Positions 55,021-64,000 of a stretch of 64,000 nucleotides of DNA are shown in pieces. The position numbers and the translations under genes were made by a program. The stretch lies in contig OY986437.1 in assembly GCA_963920525.1 (NCBI GenBank), forward strand, positions 58,175,330-58,239,329. Direction: 5' to 3'. Source of the stretch: Dichetophora obliterata. Lineage: Eukaryota; Arthropoda; Insecta; Diptera; Sciomyzidae. Numbering within the stretch: position 1 is the stretch's first letter; each line of letters opens with the position of its first letter. The notes beneath the pieces are model-generated. The model saw only the letters and a program-made list of their open reading frames with translations. It had not been told where the DNA came from and did not search any database.

Positions 55021-57665
55021 TTAGAAAAGAAATAATTGAAGTGAATGCTGTGGTATCGTTGCAAAATTTTGATTATTTACTCTTAAATTGTAATTAATAG
55101 AATATCGACTTTCCAGATAGCCAGATTTAAAAAAAAATACTTTTAAAACTTTAAAATAGTACAAATGTTTTAGTGGCAAAATATTTAGTTCTTTAAACAG
55201 TCCCAGACTGCTGTCACGGCGACGTTTATTGCAAATAAGGCGAAAGGCATGTTTTTGCGATATTAAGAGTGGATTTATTTTATTTTCATTAGTACCACCC
55301 CAGCAAGCTAATCCGTACTCTAACTTTGAATGGAAAATACCATAATAAATGCACTTTAAAAGTTTAAGACAGCAAAAAGATTTTAAAAGGTATAAATTTC
55401 TAACCGCAGCCATTAGGTATTTCTTAAGCGCTTGTGTATGATCAGACCAACTCATCTTATTGTCAAGTAGCAACACAAGGTACTTAAAGGACATTACACA
55501 TTCAATGGGAAAACATTTAGGGGAGCAAACTCGATCATCCCAGTAAGTTTGTGAGCACAACGAAGCAAACAAACATTTTTACAGTACAAATACTTTTCAC
55601 ATTTACCACCGTGAAAGTGAAGCGGCCCGAATTCTAAATCTTTTCCTAAAGCATTGAAATACATAATTCTTGTTTTATCACTGAGTACCATTCCATGGAT
55701 TTTGAACCAATGACCTAAAACTTCCAGGTCATGATTAATATCCGCCGAAAGATTTAATGGACAGTCACTGGAAAAAGTACAAGCCATATCGTCAGCAAAG
55801 GCATTTATACTACTTTTAAAGTTTTGAGAAAACAATGAATTTATGAAAATAAGGAAAAGAATTGGTCCAAGCACTGATCCCTGAGGGACACCTAAAGTAG
55901 ATTGTAAAGGAGAGCTTAAGTGGTTGTCGATTTTTACTTTTTGTTGTCTATTAAATAAATATGAACTAAGCCAACTATGAATTGAACCTCTGAATCCATA
56001 TCGCAATAATTTATCTAACAAAATCTTATGGTCAACTGTGTCAAAAGCTTTTGTGATATCAACAAAAAGAGTCGCAGTTATCTTTTTGTCATTTAGTGCA
56101 GAGTACACATTAGTGCAGAAATTCATAAGTGCATCTTCTGTAGATAGCCCAGACCTAAATCCAAATTGAAATTTACTCAAAAGTTTATTTTTTTCTAAAA
56201 AGTCTACGATTCGCATCTTCATTGCTTTTTCAAAAATCTTGGAAAACGATGCTAGCAGCGAGATTGGTCTGTAATTATTAATATTTGCGCGGTCACCTTT
56301 TTTATACAAAGGAATTACCTCCGCTGTTTTCATATTTTCAGGAAATATACCAGTTTCTACACTTTTGTTAAATAAATGACTTAATACATCACAAATGTTG
56401 AATGCTATTTTTTTCAAAAAATTACTTGAACAACTATTTGATGTAGAAGAATTCGAGTTTTTTAATGACATTATAATTTTGTATAATTCAAAGGAAGAAA
56501 TTGGTATATAAAAAAAGCTCTCAGATAGACCAGGTTCAAAAGATAAACAATTACACTGATTAGAACACATTGCATTTTCAGCAACCACTTCTAATCCTAT
56601 AGAAGTAAAGTATTTATTAAATTGTTCCGCTAACATTTTAGGATTATTAGTAACCACATCACCAGATTTTAGACACTGAATACGTTCATTTTTGTTGCTT
56701 TTATTAAGAATATTATTTACCATTTTCCATTCCTTTCTTATATCACCTTTTACCTTCTGAAATTCATTGCAGTAAAAATTGTTTTTGCATTGAAGGACCT
56801 CTTTCGAAATCTCTTTACAAAGGGATTTATAAGAATCGCGAACTTGTACATCATTTGGGCATCTCTTTTTTCTTTTAAAAAAATTATTTTTAGTTTTAAT
56901 TTTTTTCAGCAGTTCATTTGAGATCCATGGCTTCAATCTTCTCATGCTATCACATTTATTCTTTATGATTGTCGAACAACCATCAATATGTATAAGAAGT
57001 GTTTTGACGAACATATTGTAGGCTTTAGAAGGATCACATTCATTATAAACATGATCCCAATTTTCAAAGCAGAGGGAATTATTTAACTTATTAAAATCAG
57101 TCTTTGAATGTTTAACAGGCGGGTTAGTTATGCAATCATTTTGAAGAAACACATTTCCAATACTTAGAAGGGTACTTACTTCATTGAAAAATAAATCACA
57201 TGAAATAGTGCTATCAATAAACCTGTAAATACACAGAAAAGACAATTTAAGATTGTTTATATCACAGCTAACCTTTAAAACATCACAACTTCTAAGATTA
57301 AAGCAAGCATAATCAGATTATATTGTGGATTGAATAAACACAGCCACTCCACCAGACGCATAATTATTATTGCAGTTGGTGAAAAAATTATAACCTGGTA
57401 TATTAAATTGCAATTTTTCTTCATCATAAATCCAAATCTCAGACAGAAATATAAAAATAGGCTTGTTTGCGAAGGATTCCAAATGCAACAGTAAATTATC
57501 AAAATTTTTACGCAAACTTCTAATGTTTTGATGGATAACAAGGCAATTGGAAGAGTATATTTGGTTATAGCATAGGTCTTGAGAGTTTACATGGTTGCAA
57601 TTGGCAAAAGGGATGTTGAACAGATTTACATTATTAACACCTGTATTAGACATGAATAAAGACAA
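55021..57665 (-). pseudogene. LINE ORF2: AP endonuclease plus reverse transcriptase
   Basis: From 57665: endonuclease start (LVIHQNIRSLRKNFDNLLLH, PIFIFLSEIWI, NNYASGGVAVFIQSTI), an in-frame TAA near 57320, then the same frame continues SDYACFNLRSCDVLK to the long open segment 55494-57245. The endonuclease middle and end (the GDFN and SDH motifs) are missing, a deletion. RT blocks numbered in the open segment: NNYRPISLLASFSKIFEKAM near 323, FVDITKAFDTVDH near 394, LGVPQGSVLGPILFLIFINS near 451, and catalytic FADD at 483-486. After a frameshift near 55550, the thumb and C-terminus follow (FKYLVLLLDNKMSWSDH, FHSKLEYGLACWGG, LGLFKELNILPLKHLYYFKV). RT core residues are intact. Confidence 0.88.
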
Positions 57666-57677
57666 AAGTAATTAAGA

Positions 57678-58765
57678 TCAGGTTATGGACTCCAGGTCCT
57701 CATAGTTATTTATAATAATGCAATTGTCACCATCCCTTTTGCGCATAAAAATTTTACCATTTCCTACCCAAACATATTTAAAACCCTTATCTTTCTTGCA
57801 ATTCAGTGCCGCTTTAAACAAATGTCTCGTAGCACTATCCAAACTATCATTAATAAAAATTTTGAAGTTTTTCTGACAACCAAATATCTTAGTAGTTAGG
57901 TTATTTCTATTTCTAAATTTATTTCTTAGCATTTCTTTTTTCCTAATTACAGAAGTAAATTTGACTACCAATATATTCGATGACGGCTTATTATTATGAA
58001 TATTTTTAATTTTTTTTACGAAACAGTCATCGATTTGATCCACTGTAACATTTTGCCCAACTCCGTGAGCAAAAACATTAAGAGCGCACTCAATTGCATT
58101 GCTGTTATCAACATTTGGGATGCCAATTATCTCAACGCATTTTTCCCTGCTCTTTTGGCGCAAAAAATTAACTTCACTTTGAAGGTAATCTACTCTTTGC
58201 AGCAAGTGTTGTTTATCATCTTGCAAAGAGTTAATCAACGAAAACATGTGGGCGTTATCAGACCTAAGAGCAACAATTTCATTAAATACTCTTTCTAAAG
58301 TTATCTCTTGTACATTACCATGCTGCGGTTTTAGTTGCTGTAGTTGTTGTTCAGGCAGAGAATTCTGGCGCAATTGTTGTGGTTGTTGGGGTAAAGATTG
58401 AGAAGAAGTCTCAAGTAATTGTTGTTGTTGCTGGGCCTGATTATTTTTTAATTCTTTTAAAAACGTTTGTTTATTTTGAGCTGATGATTGTAGATCTTGA
58501 GTAACTTTTATTTTTTCAGCGGATAATACAGCACAAGAAGAAAGTACCGAAGGTGAAATTTTGTTGCTTTTGAGTTTGTTGTTCTTGCATATGTTTTTGA
58601 TGCCGAAGAGCAACTTTCGCATCGATAATTATTGTTTGTTTTTTGCATATATTCAATGTCAGCTGGCTGTAATTTTGCACAACTGCAGTGAAAAAATTCA
58701 TTACAAATAATGCATTTTATTTTGTCATGATTGCGCTCCACTTTTTGACCACAAATACACGGCAT
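57678..58765 (-). pseudogene. LINE ORF1: PHD finger, Gln-rich, coiled coil, FP-like domain
   Basis: 58765-58610 encodes a PHD-type finger (MPCICGQKVERNHDKIKCII, CNEFFHCSCAKLQ, NYRCESC). A frameshift near 58612 separates it from the 57678-58622 segment: a Gln-rich tract (QAQQQQQLLE, LPQQPQQLRQ, PEQQLQQLKP), a predicted coiled coil (EITLERVFNEIVALRSDNAH, LLQRVDYLQSEVNFLRQK) and a C-terminal domain (CVEIIGIPN, ILVVKFTSVIRKKEMLR, GFKYVWVGNGKIFMRK) like the baculovirus FP C-terminal domain used by many insect LINE ORF1 proteins. Its role is RNA binding and particle formation. It stops about 10 bases before ORF2. Confidence 0.8.
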
Positions 58766-59099
58766 TTTTTAAAGTTTGTTTTACTATATTTTAATTTATT
58801 CTGCAATGTTAAATTTTTAAAGTGTTTGAATTAAATTGTTAAAGAAAAATGTTTTGCTGTCACAGTGCGTGTTTACTCCACGACGAAACGAAACGAACTG
58901 ATTATCTTCTGTTAATTTGAATAATTTTTGCAAATTTAATTTTGAATAAAATTTTATCGTTTTGAATAAAATTCTTTAATTTAACGAAAAAGAGTTATTC
59001 AAATTTGCAAAATTTTTTTCAAAACAACGAAAAATTCTTCACATTAACAAAAAACATTTTCTCAAATAAATCACTAATTAATGAATTATTAAACAAAAT

Positions 59100-59470
59100 A
59101 TCTTCAATATAACTATTTTTGTTCTTCCTTTTGAGAAAATAATCTTCAATTTGAGTAATTTTTTCTTCGATATAAGGAAAACTTATTCAATATTACTAAA
59201 TTCAGTCCTCATTTTAACGAACTATTTTCAATATGACTAATATATTTTTCATTACAACAAAATTTTCTTCAATTTGACTAATTTTATTATTCATATCAAT
59301 AAAATGTTCTTCAATTGGACTAAATTTTTCTTCATATTAATAAAATATTATTCAGAATTACTTTTTTTATTCTTCATAATAATGAAATATTCTTCAATAT
59401 AAATTATTTCATTATTCATATTGACATAATATTCTTCTTTTTGATGGTCACTACTTACCAAAATGATGCC
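59100..59470. repeat. ~42 bp tandem array (CTTCAATTTGACTAATTTT theme)
   Basis: CTTCAAT-like unit starts fall near 59226, 59267, 59309, 59350, 59392 and 59434, a period of 41-42 bp. Each unit continues with -TGACTAATTTT and a TTCATAT-AATAAAAT half. Less regular copies extend left to about 58910. Confidence 0.7.
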
Positions 59471-59749
59471 CCAGTACGCAAATTTTAAGAAAAGAAAATT
59501 AAAAAATCTTACTTTGTTTTAGTTTATTTTATTAAAAACAGTATTTATTGGTTTTTAAGTTAAGTTGAGTTTGTTAACACAGGCTCTCTCTGATAACTGA
59601 AATTATTGTAAATACTTTTTATAGTTATTGTTATATAGATATGTCACATAAAATGTTTTATATAATTTTATATATAATTATGATGTTTCTTTAACTGAAA
59701 TTGTTTTAAATAAAATGCATAAAATTTTATTTTCAATACTAACAAATCA

Positions 59750-60460
59750 AATTTGAATTGGATCTAAAACTGAACCAGATATTAATATTAAAGGCTGAAT
59801 ATTTTCCTTACATTTTTGTCTCCTTTTGAGTTTTTCCTCACATTCTGTGACAGTGTTCCCAATTAAAAAACAACTGGCCTGAGAATCTCGAACTGAAAGC
59901 CGCTTATGAACCTTTTTATCACTTTGATTGGTTACAACTTTTGCTGCAGGGGCAAGGATATTATGCAAAAAGAAGAAAATTCCGCAACAACGACCATCTG
60001 AAAATGAAGGATTGTTTGGATTAGAAACAGTCATTTAAAAATGTCTTTACTCCTGAAAATTTAATTTTACAAAAAAAAAAACAAATGCTAATGTGAGTAA
60101 TAACAAAGGAAACTTACTTTCACCTACGCTTGACGTTGTTCTTAGGCTACCAAGAATATCCTTTCTGGGTCGATCTTATATTTGTTCCTCTAGGATCGGC
60201 ACGATTTTATTGGAAAATGGCACATAGTTTACTATTAAACTACTAGTATTTGCATAAAGCTTCTTAAAGTCCATATCAATCTAAAAGATAATTAAATAGT
60301 TAAAAATTTAAATTTTTAAATCTTTCAAGAGTACTTACCACGAAGATTATTAACAAATATCAAATTTATGAATCACTGCCTCCGTAAGCTTTAACTTTGA
60401 AAGAATATCTTTGTAATTCTTCTTTTTCATCCATCCATCTATGACTTGAATGACTATGAT
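59750..60460 (-). pseudogene. Three-exon SAM-type gene copy with stops
   Basis: Exon-like segments on the minus strand: (1) about 60460-60334, reading KDILSKLKLTEAVIHKF, a partial SAM-like helix pair, ending at a GTAAGT donor; (2) 60283-60112, after TTTTAG, reading DFKKLYANTSSLIVNYVPFS, NKIVPILEEQI, a stop, DRPRKDILGSLRTTSSVGES, then GTAAGT; (3) from about 59998, after CATTTTCAG, reading DGRCCGIFFFLHNILAPAAK, KKVHKRLSVRDSQASCFLIG, NTVTECEEKLKRRQK, KENIQPLILISGSVLDPIQI then a stop. Segment 3 resembles, from memory, a conserved but unnamed insect protein family (RLS.RDSQ.SCFLIGNTV.E.E.KLKRR..ENIQP) that often follows a SAM domain. Splice signals are good, but stops in segments 1-2 and early termination suggest a pseudogene. 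Confidence 0.5.
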
Positions 60461-60479
60461 CCACTTGAAACTTTTTTTA

Positions 60480-61800
60480 AAATGACGCCAATGATGCCAA
60501 AAATTATAGATATACTCAGTTTCAAAGATAACTGTACTTTGCGAAGAAAATTCTTGAGTTTAGATAAATTTCTTCAATTTGAAGAAAATGCTTCACTTAG
60601 CATAAAACATTCTTCATAGTGAAGAAATTTCTTCAATATTACAAGATTGAAAAAATGCATTATTAAAATTGAAGAAAATTTTTTTTATGCGATGAACTTT
60701 TAAACAAATTTTATTCGGAATGAAGAAATTTCTTCAATAAAATACATTTGATAACGTATTAACTTGAATTAAGGTACAACAAAATTCCTTGAATTCGCTA
60801 TATAAAGAAAATTTACGCGAAATAGGATTACACAAATTAATCAAATTAATAGATTTTTCAATAACATACATATTTTCAGCTAAAGCATTAATATAATATA
60901 AAAATTTTTTTTAATAAAACAAAAAATCTCTTATTGTAATAGAAATTTCATGGTATTTTTTACCCAAAATTTATTTGAAAATTTGAAAAAGTTGTCTTTA
61001 CTTTAAATAAATTTAATTGCAAAATTTATACCGTGTCGCAAAATAATATACATAATTGAAGAAGTTTTTCAATATAACACCATCAAATTTAAGAAATTTC
61101 TTCAAAATAATAGTCGATTTTTGTCAATAAAACTACAATAAGTTAATTTTTTGAAAATTATAAAATTTTGTAACCACGAACTTCTTTGTTTTAGAAGAAG
61201 TTTTGTTCACTAAACAAAATCCATCATCAAAATGCCTAAAAAATTTTGTAAGGTTTATTCAATCTGAATAAAATTTTCGGAAAGCATTAACAACAAACTT
61301 CGGTTCAATTCACCCACCAGATTTTAATGAATTTGATGAAATTTCATTAGTTGCTGAAACTAATTCTGCAAGTTAACGAAATTTTATTAATCTCTCAAAA
61401 CTGATGAAAGTTTTTATTCAAATTGAATATGATTCTTCAGTATAACTCCATAAAATTTAATGAAATTTCTTCAAAATAACGCACAATTTTTGTAAATGGA
61501 ATGAGTTAAAAATTTTGCAATAATGAAATTTTGTTAGCTCAAAATTGGGTTATTTTCACGAAATTTTGTTATTTTAACCAAATCATTTAAATACAATTTC
61601 TGTCAAAAATTTACAAAATATTATCGTTCAATTCACCAACCAAATTTTAATGAATATGATGATTATTTGTTAATACAACAAAAAATATTCGATATAAATA
61701 AAAAAATGATGAAATTTATTCAAGTTGAATAACGATTATAATCGTTTTGTTAAAAAGTTACAAAATTTTTTATTCAAATTTACCTCCAATAATTTTTTTC
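60480..61800. repeat. AT-rich repeats, ~320-360 bp period plus TTCTTCAA words
   Basis: 60520-60740 is dense in GAAGAAATTTCTTCAAT words, an inverted theme relative to the array at 59.1-59.5 kb. Longer units recur: TATAAC-CCATCAAATTTAA near 61075 and TATAACTCCATAAAATTTAA near 61433, and GTTCAATTCACC-ACCA-ATTTTAATGAAT near 61306 and 61625. I see no gene. Confidence 0.6.
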
Positions 61801-61809
61801 TGTGCAAGA

Positions 61810-63600
61810 TTCCGGGAAACAAAATCCCCAAAAGCTTAAAAATCCCACGAAAAATCGGATAAATGGAATTTTTCACCGAATAAAATGGTTTTATCTCTGC
61901 TTTCTCAGTCTCTCAAACAACGCTTCGTAAACGGTTATTTAGTGTAGCTTATGGTACGGAATAATAATGTTTATGTTCAAGTATGCAAACTTGAATGTAA
62001 CTGAATAATGAGCTCCGTAATGAATGCTACACAACATTAATGTTGAGTTCTCTCAAATCAACGCTTTAGTACCTTAACGAACGCAACGTTACCTCTTTGG
62101 AATAACTTCACTCACTTGGATAGCACTTTGAAAAAAATCTATAAAATGTATGCAATCGATTTTCAGACACGATATTTGTAGCTGCCACAAGCAATATTTA
62201 CGTCTGTACTCTTAGGTGTAACCTCAAAAACTAAGTCCAGTCAAAAAAAACTTGACAGTTGAAAGATTGGCGATATGTCAATTAGGGAAAGAAAGATAAG
62301 TGATGGTTCACAACCCAGCCCTTCCCCTACATTAGGTTAAAATTGAATGCCTTCGCTTCTAAATAAAAAATTTTAAATTTCTCATTTTTCTAATTTTTTT
62401 AAGTTTTTCTTACTTATTTCTCTACTTATAGACCCTTAATGCGTTTATGATACAATAATACGCTTTGTCACACACAAATCCTTTGATTTTTTTTTAACTT
62501 CAGAATTTTGTGCCCAACTTCGAAATTGCAAAAATTAAATCAAATAAATTTTGGATTTTATAAATTCTGACAATTGATTTGGCATCTGCGAGGCGTAGAG
62601 GGAAACCCTATCGTCCAATAAATTTTTAGAATCTGTAAATTCTGACAATGGATTTGGCGTCACCGACCCATATTTACCTAATGTTTGCCCCAGCTTCGAA
62701 ATCGAAAAAATAAAAAATTTTAAGAGCATATGGAAGAGTATAAGAAAAAATCAAATTTTTATGTTCCACCCTAGTGTCGAAAAGCTTTTTGAAATTCTGA
62801 CATCAAATTTTTTAAATATTTACCTTCAATTTATGCCCCGAATGTTATATTCTTGTGCACATAAATTCGTGTCATGTTTTTATGCTGCATTCATATTTTC
62901 ATATTTTATTTTCATTCATTCGAATCGGTTTCCGATTGATTTGAATTTGTTGCTAGGCTGAACTTTTATGTTGGATTTGTTCGCAACGAATGTTACGTAT
63001 CAATCACTCGTTTCCAAACGAATGTCTGGAAACTCGGTTTAAGACTACTACTCGTGCAGAAATCTACTGTCAAGCTTTTGTAAAACATCATGGCGTATAA
63101 AAACATTTTCCTGTGTTATATTTAAATTTAAAGTTCTCCGCCTCTAAAAAAACACTCTCTATTAAATTAAATTAGCTGTACTATCCAAGTTTATTCGACG
63201 TCTGTGAAATAATATTGAAGAAAGGAATTAATGGTCGTTGCAGAATATGTTCCCATTTAAAAGAAAGTGTTTCTCATGGTTTCAAAACAAAGTTACCACC
63301 GATTCTCTTTTTTAACACTCTATTGGTTTTTAAAAAAAATGTAGTACCCAAAATTTTAAAACTTTTTTATAAATTTTGATCTATACGTATCAATAGATCA
63401 ATACGTATAGTATTCTGTCTAGAAATGATAATTTTATGCTTAAAATTATGTGAAATAGGAATTTTTTAACTTTAAGGCTTTTTAGTCGATTTCCTGCACC
63501 TAAAAACAAAAAAAAAATAAATTTTTTTTCATTTTCATATCATTTCCTATCACCTATTTCTGAACTTGATTCTTTAATCACCCTAATGTATGTATATATA
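61810..63600. other. Non-coding; short tandem repeats at 62.5-62.8 kb
   Basis: TAAATTCTGACAATTGATTTGG (62558) and its near copy at 62637 define an ~80 bp tandem duplication; CCCAACTTCGAAATTGCAAAAA (62513) and CCCCAGCTTCGAAATCG (62689) frame it. GGTTCACAACCCAGCC at about 62304 also occurs near 54003. No gene is supported. Confidence 0.45.
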
Positions 63601-63607
63601 ACGTATA

Positions 63608-64000
63608 TCGGTCATTCCATGTCAAATCGGACGCTTTTGTCCAAAAACTAATTTTGACGATTCCGATTTTTTTTTAATTTTGCACGTCGATAGAACTTTA
63701 AAAACAAAAAATATTTGCATACTTTTTTGCAATTTTTTATTTATTTTTTTTGCAGTTATACACAGCGAAAAATTATAAAGAAAAACAAAAATTGTCATTT
63801 GGACATACACTCAAGCAACTATATCTTCTAAACCGTAAGTCCTACAAGTATTTTTTTTGCAGTATTTTTTTGCAGTATCTATGACCCACATTTCTGCATT
63901 TGCAGTTTTTTATACCTCTTATGATTTTGAAGTGATCAGTTATTCCTCGCAGCACAAGAAATGCTCTGAAAAAATTTTTTTGCTCTCTTGAAAAGGTACT
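63608..64000. mobile_element. Second TATA/long-TIR element, left end only
   Basis: TCGGTCATTCCATGTCAAAT at 63608 matches the ends of the 25428-28017 element and is preceded by TATA at 63604-63607. Inward, TACACAGCGAAAAATTATAA and AACCGTAAGTCCTACA parallel TACACTGTGAAAAATATGAA and AACCGTTAGTCGCACA of the first copy. The element runs off the window, so its coding region is not visible. Confidence 0.7.

Larger units (their letters stand above)
54473..58870 (-). mobile_element. Near-full-length non-LTR retrotransposon (PHD-ORF1 type)
   Basis: A minus-strand LINE of about 4.4 kb: ORF1 with PHD finger, coiled coil and FP-like C-terminal domain (57678-58765), then ORF2 with endonuclease and reverse transcriptase (55021-57665), a ~540 bp 3' UTR and an A-rich tail (T run at 54473-54484). 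The 5' boundary near 58870 is approximate. ORF1 with a PHD finger and FP-like domain is found in CR1/Jockey-group elements of insects; the clade is not assigned. A few frameshifts, one stop and an endonuclease deletion make it defective. Confidence 0.85.
54370..61805. mobile_element. Candidate TIR element carrying a SAM-type gene, split by a LINE
   Basis: GCACAGAAAAAATTATGGCG then GTAAATGTGATTAAAA at 54370 is mirrored, with a few mismatches, at the right end (reading inward from 61805: GCACAGAAAAAAATTATTGG, AGGTAAATTTGAATAAAA). Between them lie a LINE (54473-58870), arrays, and the SAM-type gene copy. No target duplication was found. The pairing is suggestive, but the words are AT-rich, so chance similarity is not excluded. 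Confidence 0.35.

Noticed and set aside
62535..62961. ORFs of 64 and 66 residues
   Set aside because: The first is built on an ~80 bp tandem repeat and the second has no recognisable features.

Overview
This 64 kb window is AT-rich (roughly 70% A+T by eye) eukaryotic DNA with almost no conserved host coding sequence. Nearly everything recognisable is a transposable element (TE), mostly decayed. The organism is most likely a fly. The DD41D 'rosa'-type mariner remnant at 14.9 kb belongs to a lineage described from tephritid fruit flies, and the FKBP exon at 49 kb reads like the C-terminus of fly FKBP39. A tephritid or related brachyceran is my best guess, not a proof.

Layout. 1-5 kb: a Helentron-family fragment, two inverted Helitron-like arms, and a centre of ~480 bp direct repeats around a ~140 nt hairpin. 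5.0-7.0 kb: a broken Jockey-like LINE. 7-12 kb: non-coding. 12.2-12.6 kb: the RNase H end of another LINE. 13.4-16.2 kb: a nested stack, in which a tandem repeat is cut by a long-inverted-repeat element with ATAA duplications, itself containing a tRNA-like MITE and a DD41D mariner. 16.4-17.3 kb: a near-perfect long palindrome. 17.3-21.6 kb: non-coding. 21.7-23.6 kb: a hAT-type element with 12 bp TIRs and an 8 bp duplication, carrying a tiny LINE tail with its own 14 bp duplication. 23.8-24.5 kb: a piggyBac pseudogene. 24.9 kb: a Helitron terminus. 25.4-28.0 kb: a TATA-duplicating element with ~500 bp inverted repeats and an RNase H-like pseudogene I cannot assign; a second copy enters at 63.6 kb. 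29.2-33.0 kb: a second tRNA-like MITE, a foldback, and a second Jockey-like copy. 33.3-36.1 kb: a Penelope-like element (RT plus GIY-YIG) between ~310 bp inverted repeats, each with a hammerhead-ribozyme-like core. 36.3-36.6 kb: a hAT C-terminal pseudogene. 39-41.5 kb: tandem arrays and a small SAM-like ORF. 42.2-46.3 kb: a Helentron split by a 3.2 kb hAT element with perfect 8 bp duplications. 48.2-53.3 kb: a TIR-bounded block holding the FKBP exon, a tandem array, a Helentron and an intact mariner. 54.4-61.8 kb: a near-full-length LINE and a three-exon SAM-type gene copy within AT-rich arrays. 62-64 kb: short tandem repeats and the second long-TIR element.

Function. Only one gene product looks intact: the 345-residue mariner transposase at 52.1 kb, with its TIRs and TA target. 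The Penelope element is one frameshift from intact. The FKBP exon is intact, but its upstream exons are not seen. Other coding sequences carry stops, frameshifts or truncations, apart from the small unrecognised ORF at 41.1 kb. The best leads are the TIR block enclosing the FKBP exon, the unassigned long-TIR transposon family, the hammerhead-bearing Penelope ends, and the shared design of short TIRs plus long arrays of element-specific motifs.
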